Below are positions 1 to 6,807 of a stretch of DNA of 9,248 bases, piece after piece. The notes under the pieces are model-generated. The model saw only the letters and a program-made list of their open reading frames with translations. It did no database searches and was not told the DNA's origin. Position 1 is the first letter of the stretch; each line of letters begins with the position of its first letter. Origin of the DNA: an uncultured Coriobacteriaceae bacterium (GTDB lineage: Bacteria > Actinomycetota > Coriobacteriia > Coriobacteriales > Atopobiaceae); the NCBI GenBank assembly GCA_902772085.1, contig CACXZL010000057.1, positions 1 to 9,248 of the forward strand, read 5' to 3'. Both the position numbers and the translations under genes were made by a program.

Positions 1-50
1 ATCTGCTCGAGCTCGTCGACCAAGGCCTCGATTTCCTCTCCTGGCTCCAT
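1..50 (-). CDS. 5' end of an unidentified minus-strand gene, cut by the left edge
   Basis: Reading the minus strand from position 50 gives an ATG and 16 complete codons, MEPGEEIEALVDELEQ, before the window ends. The motif AAAGGAG lies on the minus strand at 64-58, seven bases before the ATG, which is an excellent ribosome binding site and the main reason to call a real gene. The visible peptide is very acidic and helix-like, with no signal peptide. It is too short to assign a family. It is not the start of HPr, which might have been expected beside ptsI. It lies beyond the ptsI terminator, so it is probably a separate transcription unit. Confidence 0.6.
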   Translation of the reverse strand, partial: MEPGEEIEALVDELEQ

Positions 51-88
51 TCCAAGGCTCCTTTCACAATGGCGGGTGAAACAAAACA

Positions 89-117
89 ATGTTACCAGAT
101 AATCATATGAATTGCAG
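89..117 (-). promoter_or_regulatory. Possible promoter of the left-edge gene
   Basis: On the minus strand CTGCAA (117-112) and TAACAT (94-89) are separated by 17 bases, and TGG directly precedes the -10, giving an extended -10 pattern. Both boxes match the consensus only partly (3/6 and 4/6). The site lies about 40 bases upstream of the ATG at 50 in an AT-rich gap, which fits a promoter. Confidence 0.3.
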
Positions 118-228
118 CGACGAGAACCTGATGAATGAGTGAATGATCAGTGAGCGAGCACTCTTCACAGCATTGTCAAAACCTGAAGGGCCGCTGCATG
201 CTCCTGTCGTTCCACAAGACAGCCGTTC

Positions 229-265
229 TTATTGAAAAGACCGTCCCAGACGGGCTGGGACGGTC
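229..265 (-). terminator. Intrinsic terminator after ptsI
   Basis: A perfect 10-bp stem (239-248 with 256-265, arm GACCGTCCCA) encloses a 7-base loop. On the minus strand it is followed by TTTTCAATAAG. It begins 31 bases after the ptsI stop and therefore ends the fructose transcription unit. Confidence 0.85.
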
Positions 266-296
266 ACGGTTATATGCCCCTGGTATCTGATATGGC

Positions 297-1988
297 TTAG
301 CGGGCAGCAGCCTGCAGGGCGGCACGAACCTCAGCAGAGGTCTTGAGCTTCATGATCTTCTCGACCAACTCGTCAGCCTCGGCAATCGTCCAATTGGAGA
401 TGGTGCGACGGACACGAAGGATGGAAGGAGCGGACACGCTGAACTCGGTCAGGCCGAAGGAGAGCAGCACGGGGATGAGCAGAGGATCTGCCGCAGCCTC
501 GCCGCACATACCGACCATGATGCCGGCCTTAACGCCCTCGCCGATGATACGCTGCAGCGAGCGCAGAACGGACGGCTGATACGGATTGTAGAGGTAAGCT
601 ACCTTGTCCTGGCCTCGGTCGGCGCACATGGTGTAACCGATGAGGTCGTTTGTGCCGATGGAGAAGAAGTCGCACTCAGCAGCCAGAATGTCAGCAATGA
701 GGGACGCGGAGGGCGTCTCCACCATAGTGCCAACCTCGATATCGCCGTTGAAGTCGACGCCCTCGGCTTTAAGCTCCTTCTTGCACTCCTCGACCAGCGC
801 CTTCACCTGACGGATCTCGTCGATGGCGGTCACCAGCGGCACCATGATCTTGATGTCACCGTGGGCGTTGGCACGAAGCAGGGCACGCAGCTGCACCTTG
901 TACTCCTCGGGATAGCGGATGGCACGGTAACCGAGGAAGGGGTTCTCCTCCTTGGGAAGATCCATGTACGGAATCTCCTTGTCGCCACCCACGTCGAGCG
1001 TACGGATGATGACGGGCTTGCCCTTCATGATCAGGCCGACCTTCTGGTAAGCTGCGAACTGCTCCTCCTCGGAGGGAAGCTGCTGGCTGTCCATGAAGAG
1101 GAACTCGGAGCGGAACAGGCCAACGCCCTCGGCGTCGTGCTCGACGGCCGCGTTCGCGTCGCTGGGGTTGCCGATGTTTGCGACGAGCAGGACTTCCTTG
1201 CCGTCGGCGGTAACCGTGGGTTTACCGCGGTAAGCCTCGAGGGCAGCCTTGTCCGCAGCGAACTTGCGAGCAGCCTCGCGATAGGTCTCAAGCTCCTCGT
1301 CGGAAGGATCGACGATGACGTTGCCCTTAGCGCCATCTACGACTACCAGATCGCCGGACTTGATGTTCTTGGTCGCGTCGGCAACCGACAGAACCGCAGG
1401 GATCTCCATAGCGCGGCAGATGATGGCGGCGTGGGAGGTACGACCACCGGTCTCGGTCACGATAGCGACGACATGCTCTTTGTCGATGTCTGCTGTCATA
1501 GAAGGCGTAAGCTCACCCACGACCACGATGGAATTCTCGGGAAGCGTGGAGAGGTCCACAAGCTCCTTGCCCAGCAGAGCGGCAAGCAGACCGGTGCGCA
1601 CGTCGGCGATATCGGCGGCACGCTCGCGGAAGAGCTCGTCTTCCATCTGGGAGAACATGTCGTAGTACATGGTATAGGCATTGTCCACTGCCTGCTCGGC
1701 GCACATACCCTCGGCAATTGCCATGGTCACGGAATCGATGATGCCGTCGTCCTCAGCAAACTCGATGTGAGCGTTGAGAATGCCCGCCTCTTTCTCCAGA
1801 CCCTTAGCCTGCATGTTTGCAATCTGCTTGTTGGTCATTGCCATGAAGGAGTCACGAGCGGCGGCATAACGTGCAGCCTCTGCCTCGGTATCCTCAATCT
1901 TCTTCGGGGTGTAGCTCAGATCCGGCTCGATTGCGACGCTCGCTACGCCGATTCCGATGCCATCAGAGGCATTTACTCCACTGTACAT
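297..1988 (-). CDS. ptsI: PTS enzyme I (phosphoenolpyruvate-protein phosphotransferase)
   Basis: This is the cytoplasmic first enzyme of the sugar phosphotransferase system. It takes phosphate from PEP onto a histidine and passes it to HPr. At 563 residues it has the normal family length. The N-terminal HPr-binding and phosphohistidine part spans about residues 1-230, with the active-site motif GGRTSHAAI at 181-189 (His186). The C-terminal PEP-binding barrel follows, with RTLDVGGDK (329-337), the EVGTMVETPSA stretch near 418-428, SIGTNDL (443-449) and the catalytic GMCGE (493-497, Cys495). The ATG is preceded on the minus strand by GGAGGAG a few bases upstream. It is the last gene of the EIIA-fruK-ptsI row, but a terminator-like palindrome separates it from fruK. 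No HPr gene is visible. Function is very secure from the motifs. Confidence 0.97.
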   Translation of the reverse strand: MYSGVNASDGIGIGVASVAIEPDLSYTPKKIEDTEAEAARYAAARDSFMAMTNKQIANMQAKGLEKEAGILNAHIEFAEDDGIIDSVTMAIAEGMCAEQAVDNAYTMYYDMFSQMEDELFRERAADIADVRTGLLAALLGKELVDLSTLPENSIVVVGELTPSMTADIDKEHVVAIVTETGGRTSHAAIICRAMEIPAVLSVADATKNIKSGDLVVVDGAKGNVIVDPSDEELETYREAARKFAADKAALEAYRGKPTVTADGKEVLLVANIGNPSDANAAVEHDAEGVGLFRSEFLFMDSQQLPSEEEQFAAYQKVGLIMKGKPVIIRTLDVGGDKEIPYMDLPKEENPFLGYRAIRYPEEYKVQLRALLRANAHGDIKIMVPLVTAIDEIRQVKALVEECKKELKAEGVDFNGDIEVGTMVETPSASLIADILAAECDFFSIGTNDLIGYTMCADRGQDKVAYLYNPYQPSVLRSLQRIIGEGVKAGIMVGMCGEAAADPLLIPVLLSFGLTEFSVSAPSILRVRRTISNWTIAEADELVEKIMKLKTSAEVRAALQAAAR

Positions 1989-2036
1989 TGCAATCTCCTC
2001 CTATCAATTCGTCTTCTCAGACGCTTAACGGCTTGT

Positions 2037-2071
2037 TCAAAGCAAAACGCCCGACACGCGCGTGTCGGGCG
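2037..2071 (-). terminator. Intrinsic terminator or attenuator between fruK and ptsI
   Basis: Positions 2048-2071 form a perfect 24-nt palindrome (arm CGCCCGACACGC). On the minus strand it is followed by TTTTGCTTTG. It starts 11 bases after the fruK stop. The roughly 50 bases left before ptsI show no convincing promoter, so ptsI may depend on read-through; that part is inference. Confidence 0.75.
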
Positions 2072-2082
2072 CGAATACTGTC

Positions 2083-3009
2083 TTACGCAGTCTTGCCCAT
2101 CTGCTTGTTGAGCGCGGCAACGACGCGATCGATTTTGTAACGCTTTGCGATAGCCTTGCTACCAGCTGTAGCGGTACCGCATGCAGAAGCGAAGAGCAGA
2201 GCCTCGTCATAGCTCGCGCCCTCGACAACCTTGGCAACGAAGCCCGCGACCATGGAGTCGCCCGCACCCGTAGCATTGACGAGCTTAATCTTTGCGGTGG
2301 GAACCGTGTGCTCCTCACCAAATTCGTCCACCAGCGCAGCACCATGGCCACCACAAGAAATGATGACGTTCTGCGCGCCAAGCTCATGCAGCTTGTGTGC
2401 AAACGGCATGGCCTCTTCAGGCGTCTCGGGGTTAGCGTCAAAGATGCGGCCTACCTCGTGGTTGTTTGGCTTGATGAGGAACGGACATGCAGACAGAGAC
2501 TCCATAAGCAGATCGCCAGGAGCATCCACTACGAAGCGTATGCCACGTCCCTCGAGCCTGCGCATGATGATATCGTACATGTTTGCGGGCAGAGAGTTGG
2601 GAATCGAACCCGTGAGAATGAGAGTGTCGCCCTCACCAATGGTATCGATACGCTCGAGCAGCTCGTCTACCTTCTTCTGGCTAATCTTGGGACCCATGCC
2701 ATTGCAGATGGTCATTACGATTCCCTGCAGTTTCACATTGATGCGTGTGTAGCCCCTCTCAAGGCGTACGAAGTTGCAGGAGATACCCTTCTCCTGAAGA
2801 CGCTTGAGCAGATAGTCACCGGTAAAACCAGCAGAGATACCAAAGGCAACGTTGGTGACGCCAAGCTCATTGAGCAGCGTAGAGATGTTTATGCCATTGC
2901 CGCCGCAGTGCACTTCCTCACTCGAGGACCTATTTGTAAAGCCCATGTCCAAGGTAAGGGGATGCATGACGTAGTCAATAGCCGGGTTCAATGTCACGGT
3001 ATAAATCAA
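2083..3009 (-). CDS. fruK: 1-phosphofructokinase (PfkB family)
   Basis: FruK phosphorylates fructose 1-phosphate, the product of PTS fructose uptake, to fructose 1,6-bisphosphate using ATP. The 308-residue length is typical. The opening MIYTVTLNPAIDY is characteristic of the 1-phosphofructokinase/tagatose-6-phosphate kinase branch. The substrate region GGNGINIS is at 36-43, GFTGD at 61-65, TRINVKL at 88-94, KPN at 180-182, and the nucleotide and catalytic loop NATGAGDSMVAG at 245-256 (catalytic Asp251). The start is TTG at 3009, supported by AAGGAG six to seven bases upstream. Asparagine replaces the lysine usually seen in the GGKGIN motif; this position is variable across the wider PfkB family. 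Tagatose-6-phosphate kinase is an alternative, but EIIA and EI next door favour fructose. Confidence 0.93.
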   Translation of the reverse strand: MIYTVTLNPAIDYVMHPLTLDMGFTNRSSSEEVHCGGNGINISTLLNELGVTNVAFGISAGFTGDYLLKRLQEKGISCNFVRLERGYTRINVKLQGIVMTICNGMGPKISQKKVDELLERIDTIGEGDTLILTGSIPNSLPANMYDIIMRRLEGRGIRFVVDAPGDLLMESLSACPFLIKPNNHEVGRIFDANPETPEEAMPFAHKLHELGAQNVIISCGGHGAALVDEFGEEHTVPTAKIKLVNATGAGDSMVAGFVAKVVEGASYDEALLFASACGTATAGSKAIAKRYKIDRVVAALNKQMGKTA

Positions 3010-3014
3010 CGTAA

Positions 3015-3021
3015 GCTCCTT
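3015..3021 (-). promoter_or_regulatory. Ribosome binding site deciding the fruK TTG start
   Basis: The minus strand reads AAGGAGC here, with AGGAG ending six bases before TTG at 3009. The reading frame from that TTG begins exactly at the conserved N-terminus of the family, so TTG rather than a later ATG or GTG is the likely start. Confidence 0.75.
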
Positions 3022-3077
3022 CCAGCCCGAAACCCAATATCCAGAGCCCGCCTTCGCGGGGTACCAGCAAAATCTGA

Positions 3078-3156
3078 CCTAGGGCAAGGACAACGCTCGT
3101 CGATCACTTACGTGCATTGAAGACGCGTTACTTGCCAGGTTGTGCCTAGGGCACGG
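3078..3156 (-). repeat. Pair of short direct repeats in the EIIA-fruK spacer
   Basis: CCTAGGGCAAGG (3078-3089) and CCTAGGGCACGG (3145-3156) match at 11 of 12 positions and sit 67 bases apart in the 151-base gap between the EIIA stop and fruK. The second copy also contributes to a small hairpin (GTGCC, 3-base loop, GGCAC) directly after the EIIA stop. Neither is followed by a T-tract, so I do not call terminators. A role in processing or regulator binding is possible but unproven. Confidence 0.35.
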
Positions 3157-3160
3157 AAAA

Positions 3161-3610
3161 CTACTCCTCGATGCCTTCCTCGATGGCAGCGATAATCTCG
3201 GCTTCGTCATCCGAACCCAGAACGAGATCACAGAAGGTCGGCTGCATGAGCAGCGCGGCTATCTTTGCGAGAACCCTGAGGTGTGTGGTAGTAGCCTCAT
3301 CGTCTGGCACGAAGATTGCAATGGCAGCCCTTACAGCATGGTTGTCCATGGACTTCCACTCAACCTCGTCGGTGAACTTCACAACAACGATTGAAACGTC
3401 CTTGACTGCCGTGGACTTCGCATGTGGAAGCGCAAAGCCACCGGTCATGCCAGTGGGGCCCTGCTCCTCGCGCTCCTGGAAGGCAGCAAGCACTGCGTCC
3501 TTGTCATCGGTAATGCCCAGCTCTACAGCCTGGGCAGACAAGAACTCGATGGCCTCTGCCGTGTTCTTTGCGGAATTGTCGAAGAAAACCTTCTTGACGA
3601 GCTTGCTCAT
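3161..3610 (-). CDS. PTS EIIA, fructose/mannitol class, single-domain protein
   Basis: This is a cytoplasmic phosphocarrier that accepts phosphate from phospho-HPr and donates it to an EIIB domain. Its 149 residues match one PTS EIIA type-2 domain. The stretch REEQGPTGMTGGFALPHAKS (47-66) is the family signature, with His63 in LPHAKS as the phosphorylated residue. FVPDDE (100-105) corresponds to the conserved segment that follows. The ATG is preceded by GGGAGAAA on the minus strand. It is the first gene of the fructose row, 151 bases before fruK. In many bacteria EIIA is fused to EIIBC; here it stands alone, with no EIIB or EIIC in the window. A purely regulatory role like PtsN is an alternative, but fruK and ptsI beside it favour fructose transport. 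Confidence 0.92.
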   Translation of the reverse strand: MSKLVKKVFFDNSAKNTAEAIEFLSAQAVELGITDDKDAVLAAFQEREEQGPTGMTGGFALPHAKSTAVKDVSIVVVKFTDEVEWKSMDNHAVRAAIAIFVPDDEATTTHLRVLAKIAALLMQPTFCDLVLGSDDEAEIIAAIEEGIEE

Positions 3611-3649
3611 TCGTTTCTCCCATCTATTTGTGCTGACTCAACAGCCTTA

Positions 3650-3678
3650 TCAATACTTGTAATCCATTCTTTTGTGAA
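3650..3678 (-). promoter_or_regulatory. Candidate promoter of the EIIA-fruK-ptsI row
   Basis: On the minus strand TTCACA (3678-3673, 5/6 to TTGACA) is followed after exactly 17 bases by TATTGA (3655-3650, 3/6 to TATAAT). The predicted start would leave a leader of roughly 35 bases before the EIIA ATG. The sequence GAAACGAAATG (3676-3686) overlaps the -35, and its near-inverse CATTCGTTTC lies at the EIIA start (3608-3617), a possible operator pair. Confidence 0.4.
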
Positions 3679-3770
3679 ACGAAATGTGTCCTCGGTGAGT
3701 GTGCAAAGAAATCGGGTCTACGTACATTTTCTTGACTGGAACGATTGGCAGTTGCCTCTTTTGCCCTGTG

Positions 3771-4739
3771 TCATGAGAGCTCTTCCCACACTATGTATCG
3801 TGGACGTTGCTTAGATTCCATATAGATCCTGCCCACGTATTCGCCTACCACACCAAGCGAAATCATGAGAGCGCCTCCTACAAACCATATAGAGACCAAA
3901 AGGCTCGTCCAGCCGCTTACGGTTGTTCCCATAGCGAGCGATATAAGCGCATATGCCAGCATGACCATTGCAATAAGCACGAAGACCCCGCCTCCTATGG
4001 TAACGATACGAAGCGGCGTAACGGAAAAAGACGTGATGCCATCTACGGCAAGCGAGAGCATCTTGGAAAGGGGGTATTTCGACTGACCTGCAAACCGCTC
4101 TCCGCGACGATAGTAGACTTTAGCCGTCTTGAATCCAAGCGTGGGTACGATCCCGCGTAGGAAGAGATTCGTCTCTCCGTATTGCGAGAGCGCCTCAAGG
4201 GCTTTGGCATCCATGAGTCGGAAGTCTGCAGAATTGGGTACCGTCTCGGTGCCCATGGCCTTCATGAGTCCGTAGAACGCCTCCGCGGTACCACGCTTGA
4301 ATCTGGTATCGGTATCACGATTGTCTCGCACGCCATAGACGATGTTTGCCCCCTGTAAATAGGCGTCAACCATCTCGTCGATGGCATCTACGTCGTCTTG
4401 GAGGTCGGCGTCCATAGACACTGCCGCATCACATCCGTGCGCGAGCGCCGCCATGAGGCCGGCATACAGCGCATTTTGGTGTCCGCGATTATGCGCCAGG
4501 GAAATGCCCGTATATAGGGAGCCGAATGCGGGGTCGTCGTGGAGTTGCCGCACCATCTCCCAGGTCTTGTCAGTGCTTCCGTCATTCGAAAAAAGGATTC
4601 GACTCCCCTCCCCGATTTTCTTTGACGCCACGAGCGCTTGGACCTTTTCCCTCAGGCGTCGCGACGTTTCGGGAAGCACCTCTTCTTCGTTGAAGCACGG
4701 AACTACAATGTAGAGCGTTGGCGCATCAGAAGCGTTCAC
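3771..4739 (-). CDS. Family 2 glycosyltransferase, GtrB/DPM1-like, membrane anchored
   Basis: This enzyme probably transfers a sugar from a nucleotide donor to a polyprenyl phosphate at the cytoplasmic face of the membrane, for cell-wall polymer or surface glycan modification. It has 322 residues. The GT-A fold starts at YIVVPCFNEEE (10-20). NDGS is at 52-55 and the donor/metal motif DADLQD at 110-115. NSADFRL (169-175) and RRGERFAGQSKY (211-222) are typical of the GtrB/DPM1 branch. Two hydrophobic helices lie near 243-269 and 279-301, before a short charged tail. The start is GTG at 4739, with GGAGG on the minus strand about seven bases upstream. The 160-base gap before EIIA suggests a separate transcription unit. 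The exact sugar cannot be read from the sequence; no flippase or polymer-specific transferase lies beside it. Confidence 0.9.
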   Translation of the reverse strand: MNASDAPTLYIVVPCFNEEEVLPETSRRLREKVQALVASKKIGEGSRILFSNDGSTDKTWEMVRQLHDDPAFGSLYTGISLAHNRGHQNALYAGLMAALAHGCDAAVSMDADLQDDVDAIDEMVDAYLQGANIVYGVRDNRDTDTRFKRGTAEAFYGLMKAMGTETVPNSADFRLMDAKALEALSQYGETNLFLRGIVPTLGFKTAKVYYRRGERFAGQSKYPLSKMLSLAVDGITSFSVTPLRIVTIGGGVFVLIAMVMLAYALISLAMGTTVSGWTSLLVSIWFVGGALMISLGVVGEYVGRIYMESKQRPRYIVWEELS

Positions 4740-4816
4740 GGCAAGACCTCCAGAGTTTGCGACTTGTAATACAAACCTTATCGCAAAAGTGGCGAAAAAT
4801 CTTTGGATTCCACCTA

Positions 4817-4845
4817 TGGACGGAAGTATCTTTGACGGCTATACT
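4817..4845 (+). promoter_or_regulatory. Promoter of the tRNA-Arg gene
   Basis: TGGACG (4817-4822, 4/6) and TATACT (4840-4845, 5/6) are separated by exactly 17 bases. The -10 ends 16 bases before the first base of the mature tRNA, leaving room for a short 5' leader. Confidence 0.65.
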
Positions 4846-4861
4846 CTTTGGAGCAGTGAAT

Positions 4862-4938
4862 GCGCTCTTAGCTCAGCTGGATAGAGCGGCGGACTTCTAA
4901 TCCGTAGGTCGGGGGTTCGAATCCCTCAGGGCGCACCA
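4862..4938 (+). tRNA. tRNA-Arg, anticodon TCT (UCU)
   Basis: The 77-base sequence folds as a full cloverleaf. The acceptor stem pairs GCGCTCT (4862-4868) with AGGGCGC (4928-4934) with one G-T pair. The anticodon stem GCGGA/TCCGT (4889-4893 with 4901-4905) carries the loop CTTCTAA, giving anticodon TCT at 4896-4898, which reads AGA and AGG. GGTTCGAATCC is the T arm, A4935 the discriminator, and CCA is encoded at 4936-4938. It has its own promoter upstream and a terminator downstream. No copy of its 3' end was noticed elsewhere in the window, so there is no sign here of an integrated element bounded by it. Confidence 0.97.
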
Positions 4939-4950
4939 GAGTAACCGCAG

Positions 4951-4980
4951 GTCAGAGCATTGGTTGCTCTGGCTTTTTTT
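4951..4980 (+). terminator. Intrinsic terminator after tRNA-Arg
   Basis: The stem GTCAGAGCA (4951-4959) pairs with TGCTCTGGC (4965-4973), including one G-T pair, around a 5-base loop. It is followed directly by seven T residues (4974-4980). It ends the tRNA transcript 12 bases after the CCA. Confidence 0.88.
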
Positions 4981-5317
4981 GTTTGAGTCATTGGGCGAGC
5001 GTCCTAGAAGCTTCAAGCGCCACATGCATGAGTCGTCGTGCGGCACGGCGGGATGCCTCATTTCCGCCTCAGAGCACATCCGCGCACACCACGAGCCTAC
5101 GATGACTGCAGAGGAGTAGAAGCATTTCATGGCTATCGTCCCCTTCTCGTCCTCGCGTCTGGCATAAACGCGCTTGAACCCGCGGCATAGCGTTGAGGGG
5201 CGGAGAAGAATGGCCTCGCGACCGCTCCCCTCCTCACGTCGCAAAGTGCGGGTGGCGATTTGCCGCAAGAAGGTTACACTCTTTTCGTTGGGACCAGCCA
5301 GCGGAAAGGAACGGACT
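4981..5317 (+). other. Spacer between tRNA-Arg and the LtrA-family gene, no recognisable gene
   Basis: I see no recognisable protein in any frame and no clear repeat here. The plus-strand frame of the LtrA gene stays open back to a TTG at 5174 and an ATG at 5210, but the added residues are basic, do not look like the family, and precede the better supported GTG start. TACACT at 5275-5280 could be a -10 box without a convincing -35. The open minus-strand frame through the tRNA is an artefact. Confidence 0.5.
5305..5310 (+). promoter_or_regulatory. Ribosome binding site supporting the GTG start of the LtrA-family gene
   Basis: AAAGGA lies seven bases before GTG at 5318. It decides between this start and the longer ATG (5210) or TTG (5174) alternatives. 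Confidence 0.6.
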
Positions 5318-6556
5318 GTGCGCAGAAGACCATTCAAGCCCGCCGAGGGCGTATCAAACATAGAGCTCTTCTACGACCTCATATTCGTGTACGGCATCAG
5401 CGTGGTAACGTCGCTGTGCCATCACGTGGAGTCGGGCTTCCTGGACTGGGGCATCTGGCTCATCTACCTCTTCTCGTTCCTCGCGATCCTGCAGGTGTGG
5501 TTCTTCAGCACGCTGCTCATGAACCGCTACGGCGACCGCTCCCTGCCCGAGTGCGTGGGGCTCTTCGTAAACATGTTCCTGCTCTACTTCCTGGCGAACG
5601 GCGTGCGCGCGGAGTGGCACGACACATCGCTCGTCTTCAACCTCACCTGGGCGGGCATCCTCGTGAACCTCGCCGTCCAGTGGCTCATCAAGCTGCGCAC
5701 CTACAGCAACCTCGACGACACCGACCGCCACATCATGCGGTGGTCGGCGTCGTGCCTAGTCGCGCAGGCGTCGATCGCGGCGGTGGCGGCCTTCTTGCCC
5801 GAGAGGCCCAGCGAGGTGGCGTCGTGGCTAGCGTTGCTCTTCGGCATGAGCGTATGGGGCCTGTCCGACGCATACCGCAAGAAGCCCGCGCGCTTCAACC
5901 ACGTGGCGGAGCGCTGCTCTCTGCTCACCATCATCGCGTTCGGCGAGATGGTGGTGGGCATCTCGTCCTATATGGTGGACATGTCGTCCATCTGGTACCC
6001 CGTGGGGGTGTTTGCGCTCACGGTGGGGTTGTTTCTCATCTACATCTTCGAGCACGACCACATGCTGGACCACCACGCCAAGACCGATGGCATGACCTAC
6101 ATGACTATCTCGTCGTGGCTCATCGTGATCATCGGCAACCTCACCGTCGCCGTGGAGTACATGCCCATGCCGCACATAGACTTCCTCCCCAAGAGCGTCT
6201 ATCTCTCCGCATGCCTGATCCTGTACCTGCTCACGTCGTTTCTGCTCGGCATCTACAACCGCCCGGAGTTCCGCTACTCCAAGCGCTACGTGGTCGGGCG
6301 CCTCGCGGTGTGCGTTTTCGTTGCGGCGGTCGGCCTGGCGACGAGCTTCGACCCGGCCATCGGGCTGGGGTGCCACGTGGCCGCCGTGTGGGCGGCCTTC
6401 GCCTACGAATGGATACTATGGCACCGGCGCACGAAGCTGGTGGCGTATGGCCGCTCGCTGGGCATGGACTGCGAGGAGATGGCGGAGGCGGGCTTCAGCT
6501 TCTCCACGGCCGATGGCCGTCGCAAGACAGAGAGCTCGGTCGGACGGAAGGACTGA
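5318..6556 (+). CDS. LtrA-family (low temperature requirement) integral membrane protein
   Basis: This is a 412-residue inner-membrane protein with about ten or more hydrophobic segments. It belongs to the LtrA family, named for a Listeria gene linked to growth at low temperature; its biochemical role is unknown. The family hallmarks are IELFYDLIFVYGI near the N-terminus and the loop HVAERCSLLTIIAFGE in the middle, which carries the conserved His, Glu and Arg. GTG at 5318 is chosen because AAAGGA lies seven bases upstream and because it puts the LFYDL motif about 17 residues from the start, as is usual. ATG at 5210 (GGAG upstream) would add 36 basic residues without family character. It stands alone, and no clear terminator with a T-tract follows. 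Nothing in the sequence shows what it transports or binds. Confidence 0.88.
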   Translation: MRRRPFKPAEGVSNIELFYDLIFVYGISVVTSLCHHVESGFLDWGIWLIYLFSFLAILQVWFFSTLLMNRYGDRSLPECVGLFVNMFLLYFLANGVRAEWHDTSLVFNLTWAGILVNLAVQWLIKLRTYSNLDDTDRHIMRWSASCLVAQASIAAVAAFLPERPSEVASWLALLFGMSVWGLSDAYRKKPARFNHVAERCSLLTIIAFGEMVVGISSYMVDMSSIWYPVGVFALTVGLFLIYIFEHDHMLDHHAKTDGMTYMTISSWLIVIIGNLTVAVEYMPMPHIDFLPKSVYLSACLILYLLTSFLLGIYNRPEFRYSKRYVVGRLAVCVFVAAVGLATSFDPAIGLGCHVAAVWAAFAYEWILWHRRTKLVAYGRSLGMDCEEMAEAGFSFSTADGRRKTESSVGRKD

Positions 6557-6624
6557 GTCCGCCTGTGGGTAAGGTCTGGGCCAGAGCTTGAAGCGCGGAC
6601 GCCAAGCCTATGGGGACGACATGA

Positions 6625-6807
6625 AGCCCGGCGCTCGTCGTGGACTTGTCTGCGGTGCATTCAAAGGGTGGCCCTTCTTCAGGTGGGAACACACGCGAGT
6701 ACGATCCCTCACTCGTCCAACTCGAGCTGGGAGCTATAGCGCACTGTCCCAAGGACAAAAAGGAGCGCTTGTTCGTTATTACGCACGATGCAGTTTATCG
6801 TGCGTAA
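6625..6807 (+). other. Coding-like fragment of unknown origin
   Basis: After a TGA at 6622 this frame stays open to a TAA at 6805. It contains GTG at 6640 but no ribosome binding site. The peptide looks protein-like in its second half, for example LVQLELGAIAHCPKDKKE followed by RLFVITHDAVYRA at the C-terminus. I do not recognise the family. It may be the 3' end of a lost gene rather than a working small gene. Its stop codon lies inside the perfect hairpin at 6778-6808. Confidence 0.25.

Noticed and set aside
861..2111. Long plus-strand open frame antisense to ptsI
   Set aside because: It is a shadow of the codon pattern of ptsI, which has every enzyme I motif on the other strand, and it lacks a ribosome binding site and recognisable domains.
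2062..3120. Plus-strand open frame antisense to fruK
   Set aside because: It mirrors the intact fruK reading frame and shows no family motif.
4897..5361. Open minus-strand frame across the tRNA and its spacer, ending in ALRDSNPRPTD
   Set aside because: This is the well-known false protein produced by reading a tRNA 3' end backwards; it overlaps the tRNA, and the rest has no protein-like pattern.
5260..6591. Second plus-strand frame over the LtrA-family gene, rich in Arg, His and Pro
   Set aside because: The Arg/His/Pro-rich composition is typical of an off-frame reading of GC-rich DNA, while the other frame encodes clear membrane helices with LtrA motifs.
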